Source: Synergistaceae bacterium
GTDB lineage: Bacteria; Synergistota; Synergistia; Synergistales; Aminobacteriaceae
DNA length: 5,824 nt
Assembly: GCA_017475805.1 (NCBI GenBank)
Contig: JAFVEW010000206.1
Span: 1-5,824, forward strand
Direction: 5' to 3'
The position numbers and the translations under genes were made by a program. Below are positions 4,785-5,824 of this stretch, piece by piece (position 1 is the first letter of the stretch; the number at the start of each line of letters is the position of its first letter). The notes under the pieces were generated by a model, which was not told where the DNA came from, searched no databases, and worked only from the letters and a program-made list of their open reading frames with translations.

Positions 4785-5824
4785 ATGAATGAAATTATGA
4801 AAAAAATTTTTGTTTCTTGCGGCGAAGTTTCTGGTGATATTTACGCCGGAGATTTTATTCGCGAAGTTTTGAAAATAGATCCGTCAATAAAAATTTCAGG
4901 AATGTTAGGCCCGAATGGCGAGAAAGCAGGCGGCGTTGTTAAATGGAGCTACGAAGAGTTGAAGCTAATGGGAATTTTAGAGATTATCCCGGCGTTGCCC
5001 AAAATTTTTAAGCTGAAGCGCGACATCACAAACGAAATTTTAAGCTCAAAGCCAGACGCTGTTGTTTTAATTGACAGCCCTGATTTTCATTTAATGCTCG
5101 CCAAGTCTTTGCGGAAAAAAAATTATTCAGGGAAGATTATTTGTCTTATAACCCCTACCGTATGGGCGTGGCGTGCAGGGCGAGTTAAAAATCTCAAACG
5201 TGATTTTGATTTATGTTTACCGCTATTTTATTTCGAGCATAAATTTTTAATTGAGCACGGAGTAAATTCAAAATGGAAAGCTCACCCATTAGTCAATGAT
5301 TTAGAAGGCATAAAAATCTCTGAAGAATTTTCAACACGCTTTGGCAACGAAAAAATTATCGCTTTAATGCCTGGCTCGCGTCGTTACGATATTAATTTTC
5401 ATCTTGAAATTTTAATCGGCGCAGCAAAATTATTGCGAGAAAAAAATTACTTGCCCGTTTTTTCGATTGCTCCGGGCTTGAGTAAAGATTTAGCGAACGA
5501 ATTAAGAAATCGAGTTAAAGAATCAAATTTTGAATTTTGGGACGGTGAAGGCCGTGAATTAATGTTAGCGTCGCAGGCTGTCGCGGGTGTTTCCGGGACT
5601 GTTGCCGTTGAAGCAATGTTATTAAATCGCTTCATGGTAGTAGTTTATAATATGAAAAAAATTAATTACGCTATATTAAAACGACTTGTTCATGTTAAAA
5701 ATATTTCCGTTCCGAATTTATTAACAGAGCACGAAGTTTATCCAGAATTATTATGCGAGAAGGCTACACCTGAAAAAATAGTTAGCGAGCTTGAAAATTA
5801 TCTTAGTAATCCCGAACGAAAAAA
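4785..5824 (+). CDS. lpxB: Lipid-A-disaccharide synthase LpxB, 3' end cut by window edge
   Basis: LpxB (glycosyltransferase family 19) joins UDP-2,3-diacylglucosamine and lipid X into the beta-1,6 disaccharide core of lipid A, at the inner face of the inner membrane. The frame is open from 4785 to the edge, giving 346 residues; the family usually has about 370-390, so a few dozen are missing. Landmarks are SCGEVSGDIYAG (11-22), LKLMGILEIIPALPKIFKLK (59-78), VLIDSPDFHLMLAK (94-107, holding the conserved Asp pair), TPTVWAWRAGRVKNLK (123-138), AHPLVND (166-172, where VGHPL is usual), ALMPGSRRYDI (193-203), VSGTVAVEAMLL (269-280) and VPNLLTEHEVYPELL (309-323). The usual Gln after PELL is replaced by Cys-Glu. 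The start could be ATG 4785 or ATG 4797; the latter gives MKKIFVSCGE, closer to typical N-termini, and neither has a clear Shine-Dalgarno. It uses lipid X made by LpxI. Confidence 0.95.
   Translation, partial: MNEIMKKIFVSCGEVSGDIYAGDFIREVLKIDPSIKISGMLGPNGEKAGGVVKWSYEELKLMGILEIIPALPKIFKLKRDITNEILSSKPDAVVLIDSPDFHLMLAKSLRKKNYSGKIICLITPTVWAWRAGRVKNLKRDFDLCLPLFYFEHKFLIEHGVNSKWKAHPLVNDLEGIKISEEFSTRFGNEKIIALMPGSRRYDINFHLEILIGAAKLLREKNYLPVFSIAPGLSKDLANELRNRVKESNFEFWDGEGRELMLASQAVAGVSGTVAVEAMLLNRFMVVVYNMKKINYAILKRLVHVKNISVPNLLTEHEVYPELLCEKATPEKIVSELENYLSNPERK

Overview
This window holds six genes plus the tail of a seventh, all on the + strand. They are packed with short gaps (about 7 to 41 bases) or an overlap, and I see no hairpin-plus-T-run terminator between them. 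The content points to a diderm (Gram-negative-type) bacterium that makes lipid A: an LptF/LptG-family lipopolysaccharide exporter permease, LpxI and LpxB are present. Coding DNA is AT-rich, with many TTA, AAA and ATT codons and weak Shine-Dalgarno sequences, except for a richer stretch at the left end. LpxI instead of LpxH, the DUF4139 neighbour and the style of LpxB make me favour an AT-rich member of the Synergistota, but this is only a guess from memory of those families; Negativicutes or another LpxI-bearing diderm lineage cannot be excluded.

Layout: (1) 1-168, the C-terminal end of a DUF4139 (MuiA-like) protein. (2) 176-1342, a membrane protein with four predicted helices, a PAS-like domain and a degenerate GGDEF-like domain that lacks the catalytic signature. 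(3) 1383-2486, an LptF/LptG permease. (4) 2521-2850, a CsaA-type tRNA-binding-domain protein starting at TTG. (5) 2831-3637, LpxI, overlapping the previous gene by 20 bases. (6) 3666-4775, a nucleoside hydrolase with a signal peptide, lying between the two lipid A genes. (7) 4785-5824, LpxB, cut off by the window edge.

How they work together: LpxI hydrolyses UDP-2,3-diacylglucosamine to lipid X (2,3-diacylglucosamine 1-phosphate) and UMP. LpxB then joins lipid X to a second UDP-2,3-diacylglucosamine to make the lipid A disaccharide. LptF/LptG permeases extract finished lipopolysaccharide from the inner membrane. The core is therefore outer-membrane lipid synthesis and export. The membrane PAS/GGDEF-like protein, CsaA and the exported nucleoside hydrolase are passengers whose link to envelope biogenesis is not known.

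I see no mobile element, CRISPR array, tRNA or rRNA, and no clearly new multi-gene system. The least explained parts are the PAS/GGDEF-like protein and the nucleoside hydrolase with altered active-site residues.
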